Shown: positions 1 through 9,322, counted from the stretch's first letter. The stretch: 64,000 bases of DNA from Betaproteobacteria bacterium (GCA_900299145.1 OMIN01000114.1:62001-126000); one strand, 5' to 3'. Notes: generated by a model not told the origin, from the sequence alone. A program made the numbers and translations.

Positions 1-1287
1 GCGGGTCCCATGCTGCGCGGCAACTGGCATGGCGAACATCTCGGTTCCGGCACTGATTCGTGGAAATACTGGGCCGAACTGCGCGCGGGCAATATCACCG
101 AGCGCGACTGGCAGGAAGTCGAAGAAGGTATCGCGCGTTCGTACGGACATTGCATGGTGATGGGCACGGCCTCGACCATGACGTCCATTAGCGAAACGCT
201 GGGCCTTACGCTGCCGGGCGCGGCATCAATCCCCGCGGCGGACGCCAACCACCCGCGCATGGCCACTGCCAGCGGCAAACGCATTGTGGAGATGGTGTGG
301 GAGGACTGGAAACCCTCGGACTTCCTCACCGCGCAATCGTTTGATAACGCCATTATCGCCACACACGCGCTGTCGGGTTCCACCAATGCGCTGATTCATT
401 TGCTGGCGATGGCGGGGCGTGCGGGCATTAATCTGAAACTCGACCGTTTTGACGAACTGGCGCAGCGTGTGCCGGTGCTTGCCAACATCCGCCCGGCGGG
501 CGACAAGTATTTGATGGAGGATTTCTATTACGCTGGCGGCTTGCGTGCGATGCTCGCCAACCTGAAAGACCTGCTAAACCTCAACTGCAAAACGGTGAGC
601 GGCAAAACGCTGGGTGAAAATATCGAAGGCTGCAAGGTCTATAACGACGACGTGATCCGCCCGCGCTCCAACCCGGTGTCGCAAACCGGCGGTCTGGCGG
701 TGCTGCGCGGCAACCTGGCGCCCGACGGCGCGGTAATCAAGCCCACTGCCGCCGAAGCACATTTGCACAAACATACGGGGCCTGCTGTCGTGTTCAAGGA
801 TTACAACGAGATGAACGCGCGCATAGACGACGAGAATCTCAAGGTCGATGAAAACTCCGTGCTGGTGCTGCAAAACGGCGGCCCGCTGGGCGGCCCCGGC
901 ATGCCGGAGTGGGGGCAGTTGCCGATCCCGAAAAAGCTCCTGAAAAAAGGCGTGCGCGACATGGTGCGCATCTCTGATGCGCGGATGAGCGGCACCTCCT
1001 ACGGCACCTGCGTGCTGCATGTGTCCCCGGAGTCGTACGTCGGCGGCCCGTTGGCACTGGTGCGCGAAGGTGATTTGATCGAACTCGACGTTGCCGCGCG
1101 TAAGCTCGAGTTAAAAGTCAGCGATGCCGAACTCGCAAAACGCCGCGCCGAATGGAAGCCCGCGCCGAAGAAATTCGGCCGTGGTTACGGCGCGTTGTTC
1201 TCACAGCATGTGACGCAGGCAGACAAGGGCTGTGATTTCGATTTCCTGCATCAGACCGAGGATACGGAGGATCCGGAGATACATTGA
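1..1287 (+). CDS. IlvD/Edd-family dehydratase, 5' end outside window
   Basis: This is the C-terminal three quarters of an IlvD/Edd-family [Fe-S] dehydratase; the frame is open from the first base, so the start lies outside the window. The family removes water from 2,3-dihydroxy acids or sugar acids. GHCMVMGTASTM near base 150 carries the cluster cysteine that is third in family members, and DARMSGTSYGTC near base 980 carries the probable catalytic serine. The wording (SWKYWAELRAGNIT, then SIPAADANHPRM) is closer to the sugar-acid (L-arabonate-type) branch than to biosynthetic IlvD. Full-length relatives have about 570 residues, so roughly 150 are missing. Substrate is not determined. Confidence 0.88.
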   Translation, partial: AGPMLRGNWHGEHLGSGTDSWKYWAELRAGNITERDWQEVEEGIARSYGHCMVMGTASTMTSISETLGLTLPGAASIPAADANHPRMATASGKRIVEMVWEDWKPSDFLTAQSFDNAIIATHALSGSTNALIHLLAMAGRAGINLKLDRFDELAQRVPVLANIRPAGDKYLMEDFYYAGGLRAMLANLKDLLNLNCKTVSGKTLGENIEGCKVYNDDVIRPRSNPVSQTGGLAVLRGNLAPDGAVIKPTAAEAHLHKHTGPAVVFKDYNEMNARIDDENLKVDENSVLVLQNGGPLGGPGMPEWGQLPIPKKLLKKGVRDMVRISDARMSGTSYGTCVLHVSPESYVGGPLALVREGDLIELDVAARKLELKVSDAELAKRRAEWKPAPKKFGRGYGALFSQHVTQADKGCDFDFLHQTEDTEDPEIH

Positions 1288-1314
1288 TCGAGTGGGGGGT
1301 CTTGAGAAATTCAC

Positions 1315-1336
1315 CTAAATGTCTGTTTTTAATGAA
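1315..1336 (-). repeat. AT-rich boundary element, copy 1
   Basis: On the minus strand this reads as an A-tract followed by CAG-ACAT-TTA. It lies between the convergent 3' ends of the dehydratase and the GST. See the finding on the 13-copy family. Confidence 0.5.
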
Positions 1337-1343
1337 TTTAAGG

Positions 1344-1991
1344 TTACCCATTACTTCTTGAAAATTCCTCCATCACCCGCTTCTCATGCGCTGCCAGCTT
1401 TTGCGCACTGGCGCGATGCTGCATGCGCTCAAGATGCGCATGGCAGTTTTTGAATTGCGACAGATCGAGTTTGAACGAAATCGCGCGCCGAAAGCACCAG
1501 AAGAAATACGCGTCCGGCGCGGTAAAGTGATCAAAAAACCATTCGCGGCCTTGGAGCAGGTTTTCAACAACGGCGAAATCCTCGAACAGAAGTTTGTTGC
1601 CGACTTTTTTCACGTTCTCGGCTGAGCCGGGCAAATCGCAATAATTTTCCGGCCGCGCGTTGGGCGTCAGGTGTGGGTGTATGCCGGAGCCGAAAAACGA
1701 CATCAGCGAAATCGCCTTGATTTCCTGCATCGGGTCTTGCGGCAATAGCCTAGCCGCCGGATAGCGTCGTGCGATCCACACTTGTATGGCCAGATTTTCG
1801 GTGAGCGCCTCGCCGTCGATGATCAGCACCGGCACCTTGTGTTTGGGATTCAATTTCAGAAATTCGGGCGAACGCAATTGCCCGCTGCGCGAGTTGAGGT
1901 TCATTACCTCGAAATCCGCGCCGGCCTCGGTGAGCGTAATAAAGGGCACGGTGGCGCACGTTTGCGGGGCGTAGCAGAGGGTGAGGTTCAT
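1344..1991 (-). CDS. Glutathione S-transferase family protein
   Basis: A cytosolic-type GST-like protein of 215 residues. The N-terminal thioredoxin-like domain shows CYAPQTCA near the start, LNPKHKVPVL with the cis-proline around residue 52, and LTENLAI where GSTs usually have the Glu-Ser glutathione contact. An all-helical C-terminal domain follows. An upstream in-frame ATG at 2042 would add 17 residues unlike any GST, so the ATG at 1991, immediately before NLTLCYAPQ, is preferred. It is convergent with the dehydratase. Substrate unknown. Confidence 0.82.
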   Translation of the reverse strand: MNLTLCYAPQTCATVPFITLTEAGADFEVMNLNSRSGQLRSPEFLKLNPKHKVPVLIIDGEALTENLAIQVWIARRYPAARLLPQDPMQEIKAISLMSFFGSGIHPHLTPNARPENYCDLPGSAENVKKVGNKLLFEDFAVVENLLQGREWFFDHFTAPDAYFFWCFRRAISFKLDLSQFKNCHAHLERMQHRASAQKLAAHEKRVMEEFSRSNG

Positions 1992-2047
1992 GGTGGCGGC
2001 TTGTCTGGCAATGGTTTGTGAGGGGGCACACGTTTGACACACTGCCC

Positions 2048-2075
2048 TGTCATTCCCGCTTTCGCGGGAATGACA
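2048..2075. repeat. REP-like palindrome, family B
   Basis: A perfect 12-bp stem, TGTCATTCCCGC, with loop TTTC and its complement. It sits in the divergent spacer between the GST and the receptor gene. Related hairpins occur near 9303, 12401, 12454 and 31307. Confidence 0.8.
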
Positions 2076-2131
2076 GAGTGGGTATTGCCGGATGCTATGC
2101 CAACTTCACGGGTTCAAGCTATAGTCGCATC

Positions 2132-3109
2132 ATGAAACGACTGACATGTTGTCTTACCCTGGTTACGCCATTAGCCGCTGTAGGTGACGCTGGCGCGGCG
2201 GCGGCCGCTGAAAACTTCCCCACCCGCCCCATCCGCCTCATCGTTCCTGCCGGTGCAGGAGGCGTGACCGACATTCTCGCGCGCTACATCGCGCCCAAGC
2301 TGGGCGACGCGCTTAACCAGCAGGTGGTGATCGACAACCGGCCCGGCGCTAGTGGCATTGTCGGTTCGCTGATTGTCGCCAAGGCCGCGCCCGACGGGCA
2401 TACGCTGCTAATGGTGTTTCCATCGCATGTGACCAACCCGAGTTTGTTTCCCGATGTGCCGTACGACACAGTGTCGGCGTTTGCGCCGATTACGCTGGTG
2501 AGTGCGGTGTCTCCGGTGTTGATTGTCACTGCGCAGTCGCCGGCGCGCACGCTGGCGGAGTTGATTGCGCTCGGCAAATCGAAACCGGGATTGATTAATC
2601 ATGGTTCCACCGGCATCGGCAGCATGGGCGCGCTGGGTGCCGTGTTGCTGGGCAATATGGCGGGCTTCAAATTCACGCAGGTGGTGTACAAGGGAGGGCC
2701 GCAGGCTTTGACTGCTTTGTTGTCGGGCGAGATTGAGTTTTATCTGGTCGGTTCGGTGAGCACGGCAGTGCAGCAGGTCAAGGCGGGCCGCGTGCGTGCG
2801 CTGGGTGTGGGCGCGAAACAGCGTAACGCGCAACTGCCGGATGTGCCACCGATTGCCGACCTGTTGCCTGGTTATGAGGCACGCGGCTGGAACGGCATCC
2901 TTGCACCGGCGGGCACGCCGCGCGCGATTGTCGAGCGGCTCAATCAGGTGCTGGTGAAAATTGTGCGTTCCCCAGAAATGGCGCCTGCACTGGTGGGCGA
3001 AGGCGCAACGGCAGTGGGCAACACCCCCGCCGAGTTCGACGCGGTGATTCGCGCAGACATCGCCAAGTGGGCGAAGATCATCAAGGACAGCAACAGTCGC
3101 CCGCAATAA
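2132..3109 (+). CDS. Bug/TctC-type tripartite tricarboxylate transporter receptor
   Basis: A periplasmic solute receptor of 325 residues for the tripartite tricarboxylate transporter class. It has an export signal (MKRLTCCLTL to about residue 28). The mature start is NFPTRPIRLIVPAG, followed by GGVTDILAR and DNRPGASG, which line the ligand pocket in this family. The frame is open back to 2018 through the REP palindrome, but the ATG at 2132 places the signal peptide at the N-terminus. A hydrolase follows after 24 bp, which suggests co-transcription and a carboxylic ligand; the ligand cannot be named. Confidence 0.87.
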   Translation: MKRLTCCLTLVTPLAAVGDAGAAAAAENFPTRPIRLIVPAGAGGVTDILARYIAPKLGDALNQQVVIDNRPGASGIVGSLIVAKAAPDGHTLLMVFPSHVTNPSLFPDVPYDTVSAFAPITLVSAVSPVLIVTAQSPARTLAELIALGKSKPGLINHGSTGIGSMGALGAVLLGNMAGFKFTQVVYKGGPQALTALLSGEIEFYLVGSVSTAVQQVKAGRVRALGVGAKQRNAQLPDVPPIADLLPGYEARGWNGILAPAGTPRAIVERLNQVLVKIVRSPEMAPALVGEGATAVGNTPAEFDAVIRADIAKWAKIIKDSNSRPQ

Positions 3110-3120
3110 CGCTTAAAAAT

Positions 3121-3143
3121 ATCAATTAAAACAATGAGTTATA
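3121..3143 (+). repeat. AT-rich boundary element, copy 2
   Basis: Reads CAATTAAAACAATGAGTTA with core CAA-TGAG-TTA. The ATG of the next gene lies inside the element. Confidence 0.55.
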
Positions 3144-3931
3144 TTGACATCTCCAACGGCAAGCTGTTCTACGAAATCGACGACTACACCGATCCGTGGA
3201 CGACACCACAAACCGTACTGCTGATTCACGGCTTCACTGAAAGCACGCCGGCGTGGCGCGGGTGGGTGCCGCATCTGGCGCGCCGCTATCGCGTGATTCG
3301 ATTTGATCAGCAGGGCTTCGGGCAATCGAGCGCGGTGCCGCATGTCGATGCGTTCAGCACGCAAAATTTTGTCGAACACGCAGCGAAGATCATCACTGAA
3401 CTCGGTGGCGGCAGTGCGCATGTGATGGGCGCAAAAAGCGGTGGGCTGGTTGCGATAGAACTCGCGCGGCTGAAACCCGCGCTGGTGAAATCCATTACGC
3501 TGGCCTCGGTGCCCCTGGCGCCGCCGCAGCCGGGCGGCTGGCTGCAGCACATGGAAACGCACGGCGTCAAAAGCTGGGCGCGCGAGACCATGCCGCCGCG
3601 CCTGGGTACGCGCATGCCGAAAGAAGGCTTCGAGTGGTGGGTGAACTTGATGGGCGCGACACGCATTGAAACCGCGCGCGCGTACATGCGATGGGTGAGC
3701 AGCATCGATGTCGGCCAAACGCTGGGTCAGGTGAAATGCCCGGCGCTGGTGCTGACTACAGAGACGCCGCGCCGGGGCTACAGCCGCAGCGACATTGATA
3801 TCTATCGCGAGAAATTGCCGCAGGCGCAAATCGTTGCGTTGCCGGTGGATGGCTATCATGTGGGCGCGACCGATCTCGATGAGTGCGCGCGTATTGCGCT
3901 GGCGTTTCTCGCGCGTCACTCAGACGGGTAA
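3134..3931 (+). CDS. Alpha/beta hydrolase
   Basis: An alpha/beta-hydrolase-fold protein of 265 residues with no signal peptide. The oxyanion region is LLIHGFTES. The nucleophile elbow reads GAKSGG, so the serine is present but the first glycine of GxSxG is alanine. The catalytic histidine is likely in DGYHVGA near residue 246. It resembles the hydrolase at 58885-59679, which has the same length and domain wording. No good Shine-Dalgarno is seen, because an AT-rich element occupies the leader. The receptor upstream suggests it cleaves an imported ester or a C-C bonded acid; this is inference. Confidence 0.82.
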   Translation: MSYIDISNGKLFYEIDDYTDPWTTPQTVLLIHGFTESTPAWRGWVPHLARRYRVIRFDQQGFGQSSAVPHVDAFSTQNFVEHAAKIITELGGGSAHVMGAKSGGLVAIELARLKPALVKSITLASVPLAPPQPGGWLQHMETHGVKSWARETMPPRLGTRMPKEGFEWWVNLMGATRIETARAYMRWVSSIDVGQTLGQVKCPALVLTTETPRRGYSRSDIDIYREKLPQAQIVALPVDGYHVGATDLDECARIALAFLARHSDG

Positions 3932-3991
3932 TGTTAAAGTGCGCTATTGAACGACGAACATCAACGAACAAACCACTCAGGGAGTCATAGC

Positions 3992-4771
3992 ATGTCAGGA
4001 AAAGTCGCCATCATCACCGGATCAGGCTCTGGCATCGGTGCCGCAAGCGCGCTGCAGCTCGCCAGCCACGGCTGGAACATTGTCATCAACTACGCGAACC
4101 GCGCTGACAGTGCAAAGGCAGTTGCCAAGGCGTGCGAGGAGCAAGGCGGCGGCGCCTTGCTGTGCAAGGCCAACGTTTCCGAGGATGCCGATTGCCAGCG
4201 CATGGCCGCCGAGGCAATGGCGAAATGGGGCCGCATCGACGCGCTGGTCAATTCCGCAGGCACCACCAAGTTTGCTGATCACGCCGATTTGAATGCGCTG
4301 TCCGGCGAAGATTTTTTGCATGTTTACCGCGTCAATGTGGTGGGGCCTTGGCAAATGACGCGCGCCGTGGTGCCGCATATGAAGGCGGGCGGCAGCGGCG
4401 CCATCGTCAATATCTCCTCGGGCGCGGCGTTGCGCGGTACCGGCAGTTCGGTGGCCTATGCCACTTCCAAAGCAGCGCTCAACGCGATGAGCCTGTCGTT
4501 CGCGCGCAACCTCGGCCCCGAGATTCGCACCAACGTCGTCTGCCCGGCGATGGTGACCGGCCGCTGGTGGCGTGAACATCTGGGTGAAGAAAAATTTGAG
4601 GCTCAGTTCACCAACTTCGCCAATTCCACGCCGTTGAAGCGCCGCGTCACGCCCGAGGACATCGCTTCGGCGGTGGTGTGGTTGATTGAAGGCGCGAATG
4701 CGGTGACCGGGCAGGTGATACTGGTGGATGCGGGGGCCGCGATTGGTGCGCCGCCGCCCAAGAAGAAGTAG
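3992..4771 (+). CDS. Short-chain dehydrogenase/reductase
   Basis: A classical SDR of 259 residues. The NAD(P) loop TGSGSGIG is near residue 9, the active-site serine is in NISSG, and the YxxxK pair is in AYATSKAAL. The C-terminus ends in a PPPKKK tail. The start at 3992 has CAGGGAG about 7 bases upstream and puts the Rossmann strand at the N-terminus; an upstream ATG at 3947 would add 15 polar residues. It follows the hydrolase and probably oxidises or reduces a hydroxy/keto acid of the same route. Substrate unknown. Confidence 0.88.
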   Translation: MSGKVAIITGSGSGIGAASALQLASHGWNIVINYANRADSAKAVAKACEEQGGGALLCKANVSEDADCQRMAAEAMAKWGRIDALVNSAGTTKFADHADLNALSGEDFLHVYRVNVVGPWQMTRAVVPHMKAGGSGAIVNISSGAALRGTGSSVAYATSKAALNAMSLSFARNLGPEIRTNVVCPAMVTGRWWREHLGEEKFEAQFTNFANSTPLKRRVTPEDIASAVVWLIEGANAVTGQVILVDAGAAIGAPPPKKK

Positions 4772-4797
4772 CGGCAGCCGGCAGGAAAGCAGCCGGG

Positions 4798-6411
4798 CTA
4801 CCGAAACACAAACTCCCGATAGCCCCCGTCGGCGACTTCCTTCGTCTTGACGCGGTAATGTTTGGCGTTGCCGTTGTAGCCCAGCACGCGGCGCGTGGTG
4901 TGGCCGTCGATATTGCGGTTGACGCCGTTTTGCCAGGAATCGACGTGCCACGACAGCAGCCGTTGTGCGGCCTTGACCACGGTTTCGGTCCATTCCACCA
5001 CCAGTTCGGGCCGGGTTTCCACGCGCGTGTAGTTGTGGGCGCGCATGAAGCGCAGCAGCCCCGTCTGCCATTCGACGCTGTGCTCGACTGCGCGCGGAAT
5101 ATTGCCGCGCGCCGTATGTGGGCCCAGCACCATCAAAAGATTCGGAAAGCCTTCGGCCAGCTGGCCGAGGTAGGTGCGCGGCCCGTCGGCCCACACTTCT
5201 TTTAACCGTCTACCGCCGGGGCCGCGGATATCGATGCGGTCGAAGGCGCCGGTTACGCCATCGTATCCAGTGGCGTAGACCAGAAAATCGAAGGCGTGAT
5301 CCTGCCCCCCATAGCGGATGCCCTCGGGTGTGATGCATTCGATGGGGGTTTCGTTCACATCGATCAGCGTGACCGTGTCGCGGTTATAGGCTTCAAAGTA
5401 GCCGCTTTCCAGCGGCAGGCGGCGCGTGCCGAAGCCGTGATCTTTCGGGATGAGTTTTTCCGCGACCTGCGGGTTTTTCACGCGTTGGCGTATCTTGTTG
5501 GCGACGAATGCGCTGATGGCGGCGTTGGCATTGGCGTCGACCGAGATGTCGCTGAAATTGCCCATCCAGATGCCAAAGCCCGGCTCGGCGTATTTTTTCT
5601 CCCAGAAGGCTACACGCTCTTCGGGTGATACGTCGAAGGTCTTGCGCGGATCGGGCTCGTGGATGAACCAGCCCGGTGTCTCGCCGCAACGCGCGTAGAT
5701 TTCCGTATAGCGGGTCTTGATTTCTTCCATTTCCGCCTTGGAAATCTTGCTGTTGTGCAGCGGGCAGGCCCAGTTGGGCCGGCGCTGAAACACGGTGACC
5801 TGCGCGGCCTGCTTGGCGATTTCGGGTATCGCCTGAATCGCTGTTGCGCCGGTGCCGATGACCGCGACGCGCTTGCCGGTGAAATCCACCGGCGTGTGCG
5901 GCCAACGGCCGGTGTGATACGCCGGGCCGCGAAAGGTTTCCACGCCGGGGATGCGCGGCAGCGTGGGCGTCGACAAAATGCCGATGGCGGTGAACAGGAA
6001 ACGCGCGCGCGCGGTGGCGCCGTTTTCCAGTGTCACCGTCCATTCATTGGCGCTGTCGTTCCAGTGCGCGGTGGTGACACGGGAATTGAATTGTATGTCG
6101 CGCCGCAGATCAAATTTTTTGGCAACGAGATTCAGATACTCCAGCGTATCCGGCTGCGGCGAAAAATGCTCCTTCCAGTCCCACTCCTTTAATAGTTCTT
6201 CGGAGAAGGAATAGCCGTAAGTCCAGCTTTCCGAATCAAAGCGCGCACCAGGATAGCGATTCCAGTACCAGGTGCCGCCAAGATCGCCGCCGGTTTCATA
6301 CACCCGCGCTTTCATGCCCATCTCTCGCAGACGGTGGAGCTGATGCAGGCCGGAAATGCCTGCGCCGATGATGATGGCGTCGTACGTTGCAACGGCTTGA
6401 GTCGTATCCAT
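4798..6411 (-). CDS. Flavin-containing Baeyer-Villiger-type monooxygenase
   Basis: A class B flavoprotein monooxygenase of 537 residues. The FAD-binding loop is IIIGAGISG near residue 14, and the NADPH-binding loop is VIGTGATAI near residue 186. The fingerprint FRGPAYHTGRWPH around residue 165 matches the Baeyer-Villiger pattern FxGxxxHxxxW. GGTWYWNRYPGARFD near residue 45 is also typical of cyclohexanone-monooxygenase-like enzymes. The expected reaction is O2- and NADPH-dependent insertion of oxygen next to a ketone, giving an ester or lactone. The ketone is not identifiable. Confidence 0.9.
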   Translation of the reverse strand: MDTTQAVATYDAIIIGAGISGLHQLHRLREMGMKARVYETGGDLGGTWYWNRYPGARFDSESWTYGYSFSEELLKEWDWKEHFSPQPDTLEYLNLVAKKFDLRRDIQFNSRVTTAHWNDSANEWTVTLENGATARARFLFTAIGILSTPTLPRIPGVETFRGPAYHTGRWPHTPVDFTGKRVAVIGTGATAIQAIPEIAKQAAQVTVFQRRPNWACPLHNSKISKAEMEEIKTRYTEIYARCGETPGWFIHEPDPRKTFDVSPEERVAFWEKKYAEPGFGIWMGNFSDISVDANANAAISAFVANKIRQRVKNPQVAEKLIPKDHGFGTRRLPLESGYFEAYNRDTVTLIDVNETPIECITPEGIRYGGQDHAFDFLVYATGYDGVTGAFDRIDIRGPGGRRLKEVWADGPRTYLGQLAEGFPNLLMVLGPHTARGNIPRAVEHSVEWQTGLLRFMRAHNYTRVETRPELVVEWTETVVKAAQRLLSWHVDSWQNGVNRNIDGHTTRRVLGYNGNAKHYRVKTKEVADGGYREFVFR

Positions 6412-6475
6412 GATGTGTCGTGTTCGAGTGTGATCAGCGCCGCAACTATTCTACGCGGTGGGTGCGTCGTACCGC

Positions 6476-7444
6476 TCACTCATTCCGGATGTTGGCCACC
6501 TTGGCCGCCTTTGCCCACTGATCGCACTCGTTTCTGAGAAACGCGGCGAATTGCTCCGGCGAGCTGGCAACACCCTCGGTGCTGTCGAGTGCGAGGCGTG
6601 AGGCTACGTCGGGCCGCTGGATGGCCTTTACCGCTTCGCGATTCAGCCGTTCGATAATGGGCCTGGGCACGCCACGCGGCGCGAGCAGGCCGTGCCATTG
6701 CGTGACAGTAAAGCCCGGCACGCCGGCCTCGTTCATGGTCGGCAGTTCGGGCGCGGCCTTCATGCGCGTGGGGCTGGCCACCGCCAGCGCGCGCAGCTTT
6801 TGTGCGCGTATCTGACTGAACAGCGACCCACCACTCAGGAAACTGATCTGCACCTGGCCTGACAGCAAATCGGACAAGGCCGCACCCACGCCCTTGTACG
6901 GCACGTGTGTCATCTGCGTGCCGGTCAGACTGGCGAGCAGCGCCGTGGCGAGGTGGCCGAGCGAGGCGTTGCCGGTGGAGGCGTAACTCAGTTTCGCGGG
7001 GTTGGCTTTTGCATGGGCGATCAGTTCCTTGACGGATTTCACCGGCAGCGACGGATGCACGGTAAGTATGTAGGGACTTTGCGCCAGCTGTGAGATGGCG
7101 TCGAAATCGCGATACAAGTCATAGCGTGTTTTGTTGACCACGCCATACACCACCAGGCTCGCCGACAGCATCATCACGGTGTAACCATCGGGTTGCGCCA
7201 GCGCGGTGATCTCGGCGGCGATGCTGCCGCTGGCGCCCGCGCGGTTATCCACCACCACGCCCTGGCCCAGTGATTCGGTCATCGCGGTGGCCGCAAGCCG
7301 TGACACGAAATCCAGCCCGCCGCCCGCGCCGGACGAAACCGTCATGCGGATGGGTTTGGTGGGATAGGTGGCAGACTGCGCAACTGCATTGGTCGCGGCG
7401 ATCATCGCGAAGGCTGTCGTCGCGAAAACTGGCGTGGTTCTCAT
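6476..7444 (-). CDS. Bug/TctC-type receptor
   Basis: A 322-residue solute receptor with an N-terminal signal ending at NAVAQS. Mature sequence begins TYPTKPIRM, and the pocket region reads SSGAGGGLDFVSR, with VSS replacing the commoner VPF. DNRAGASG follows near residue 70. CGGAG lies about 10 bases before the ATG. It is the next gene downstream of nothing on its strand and diverges from the RidA-like gene at 7605. The 65-bp gap to the monooxygenase downstream on the same strand allows co-transcription. Confidence 0.87.
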   Translation of the reverse strand: MRTTPVFATTAFAMIAATNAVAQSATYPTKPIRMTVSSGAGGGLDFVSRLAATAMTESLGQGVVVDNRAGASGSIAAEITALAQPDGYTVMMLSASLVVYGVVNKTRYDLYRDFDAISQLAQSPYILTVHPSLPVKSVKELIAHAKANPAKLSYASTGNASLGHLATALLASLTGTQMTHVPYKGVGAALSDLLSGQVQISFLSGGSLFSQIRAQKLRALAVASPTRMKAAPELPTMNEAGVPGFTVTQWHGLLAPRGVPRPIIERLNREAVKAIQRPDVASRLALDSTEGVASSPEQFAAFLRNECDQWAKAAKVANIRNE

Positions 7445-7514
7445 ACAGTAAACTCCGGGGCAAATGAGGCGCGCATTGATAGGTCACGGAATGGCGCGGC
7501 ATGCGATATTGTAA

Positions 7515-7537
7515 CGTAACTATCTGTTTTAATTGAA
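7515..7537 (-). repeat. AT-rich boundary element, copy 3
   Basis: On the minus strand the core is CAG-ATAG-TTA behind an A-rich stretch. It sits in the divergent spacer between the receptor at 7444 and the gene at 7605. Confidence 0.55.
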
Positions 7538-7604
7538 TAATTTTTTATAGCATGGTAGTGGCAGTGCGATCGCTGGATGCCGCTTCATGTACCCAGGAGG
7601 AAGA

Positions 7605-8372
7605 ATGTCCGCCGTACCAACATTCGCCGCAGGCCACTACCGTTTCATCAAAGCCGTGTTCCAGTACTCCGGTGGTGTAGCCGCCGAGCCGGGCTACGAA
7701 CTCGAACGCGCAAGATTTCTTAAGCCGTTGCCGCTCGCTGATGCCTTTGCCGCAGTCGAATCCCATCTAAAAAAACTCGGCTGCCCTGTCGCAGCATTCG
7801 CCGCCTGCGAACTGCGGTCACCGGGGCAATTCAGCGAACAGGGTTTTATTGATTTCAACAAAGCCTACGTCACCACGCTGGAACGCTGGGGCATTTATAC
7901 TGGCGGAGCAGAGCCGGTGAATCCGGTGGCGCGCACCAATGTGTGCCCGATGTATGACGCGCCGCGCGAGCCGGTGATGTCGGCGTTTTCTTACACCGTT
8001 CCCACCACCTCCGCGCGCGGTACCTTCGTACTAGCCGGCGGTGGCGAAGCGCGCGCGAGCGGCGGTACGTATCGTGAGCGCATCGTGCGGCTTAATGACA
8101 CGTCACCCGAAGGCCTGCGGGAAAAAGTGCTGTTCGTGGCCGCCGAAATGGAGCGCCGCCTTGGTTTGCTGGGCTTCGGCTGGCAAGATGCCGTTTTCAC
8201 GCAAGCCTATACCGTGCAAAATATCGGCCATCTCATTGGTGACGCGTTGGCGGCGAGGGGCGCCTTTGGAAGCTATGCGCAAGGGCTGACCTGGCACTAC
8301 GCGCGGCCGCCGGTGATCGATCTGGAGTTTGAAATGGACGTGCGCGCCACGGCACGGGAAATCTTTTTGTAA
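7605..8372 (+). CDS. RidA/YjgF-like uncharacterised protein
   Basis: A soluble protein of 255 residues. The C-terminal half (SPEGLREKVLFVAAEMERRL, then WQDAVFTQAYTVQNIGHLI) resembles RidA/YjgF proteins, which often deaminate reactive enamines or imines. The N-terminal half (FNKAYVTTLERWGIY, RTNVCPMYDAP) is not a family I can name. The length suggests two RidA-like halves. The start follows a strong AGGAGG; an ATG 18 bases upstream lies before that site and is rejected. It is 21 bp ahead of an MBL hydrolase and likely in one operon. Function is a guess from fold. Confidence 0.5.
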   Translation: MSAVPTFAAGHYRFIKAVFQYSGGVAAEPGYELERARFLKPLPLADAFAAVESHLKKLGCPVAAFAACELRSPGQFSEQGFIDFNKAYVTTLERWGIYTGGAEPVNPVARTNVCPMYDAPREPVMSAFSYTVPTTSARGTFVLAGGGEARASGGTYRERIVRLNDTSPEGLREKVLFVAAEMERRLGLLGFGWQDAVFTQAYTVQNIGHLIGDALAARGAFGSYAQGLTWHYARPPVIDLEFEMDVRATAREIFL

Positions 8373-8393
8373 GTCAACCCACGGGGAAGAAGC

Positions 8394-9221
8394 ATGAAGC
8401 AAATCACCAAAAACGTTTACGTCGAAACCTGCATTCGCGGCTGCAACCACGGCTTTGTCACCACCAGCGATGGCATCGTGCTGATCGACACACCGCACAA
8501 GCCCAGCGACGCGGTCAAGCTCAAGGCCGAGATCGCCAAGCACGGCCAATTGCGATACATCATCAACACCGAGCCGCATGGCGACCACTGGACGGGCAAT
8601 GCGTATTTTGACGTGCCGGTGATCGCGCACGAGGGGGTGCGCAAGCGCATCCTCGAAACCGACATGGCCGCGCACGTGGCGCGCGTATCCGGCTTTGGCC
8701 CCGAGGAACCCGCGTTGATGAAGGGCTACAAACCCAACGCGCCCATCATCACTTTCAAGAATGGCATGACGCTCCACGTCGGCAACCACACCTTTCAGAT
8801 GATCCACATGCCCGGCCACACCATGTATCAGGCGGCCATCTGCATCAAGGAAGAAGGCGTGGTGTTCACCAGCGACAACATATTCCACAAGGTGCAGACC
8901 TGGCTGCAGGAAGCCAACCCCGATCTGTGGCTGATGACGCTGGAGTCACTTAAAAAACTGCCTGAGGAAATTTTCGTGCCGGGCCATGGCGATCTTTGCG
9001 GCAAAGCCTATCTGGCCGAGCAGGGCGCCTTCATCGAGGAATGGAAAGATTACGTCAAGAAGGGCATCGAGCGCGGCATGACCAAGGACGAAGCCATCGC
9101 CAATCTCACCGCCATGACCGACCGCTACCCGATGGACGTGGGCCAGGACGGCATGTCACCGATGGTGATGAAAATGAACGTGGCAAATCTTTATGACTAC
9201 TTTACGGGGGCGAAGGGGTGA
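8394..9221 (+). CDS. Metallo-beta-lactamase-fold hydrolase with altered metal motif
   Basis: An MBL-fold protein of 275 residues without a signal peptide. The HxHxDH motif reads NTEPHGDHWTGN near residue 60, so the first metal histidine is glutamate. The other ligands look present: HMPGHTMYQ, FTSDN and FVPGHGD. The C-terminal 60 residues are helical. It may use one or two metals with a modified first site. The RidA-like gene lies 21 bp upstream with no terminator between, suggesting a shared pathway. Substrate unknown. Confidence 0.82.
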   Translation: MKQITKNVYVETCIRGCNHGFVTTSDGIVLIDTPHKPSDAVKLKAEIAKHGQLRYIINTEPHGDHWTGNAYFDVPVIAHEGVRKRILETDMAAHVARVSGFGPEEPALMKGYKPNAPIITFKNGMTLHVGNHTFQMIHMPGHTMYQAAICIKEEGVVFTSDNIFHKVQTWLQEANPDLWLMTLESLKKLPEEIFVPGHGDLCGKAYLAEQGAFIEEWKDYVKKGIERGMTKDEAIANLTAMTDRYPMDVGQDGMSPMVMKMNVANLYDYFTGAKG

Positions 9222-9302
9222 ACATCGCCACCGCGCTTGTAGTGCCAGCTTAAGTATCGGTGCTTTTTCAGTTTGCCGAGTAAGGGATAAACCGCCACTG
9301 TC

Positions 9303-9322
9303 GTTCCCGCGAAGGCGGGAAC
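9303..9322. repeat. REP-like palindrome, family B
   Basis: GTTCCCGC, loop GAAG, GCGGGAAC, flanked by GTC and CCAT as in the other copies. It lies between the MBL gene and the frameshifted receptor gene. Confidence 0.75.

Noticed and set aside
4022-5194. 390-codon minus-strand frame across the SDR and monooxygenase genes
   Set aside because: It overlaps the start of one real gene and the end of another; low-complexity Arg-rich translation.
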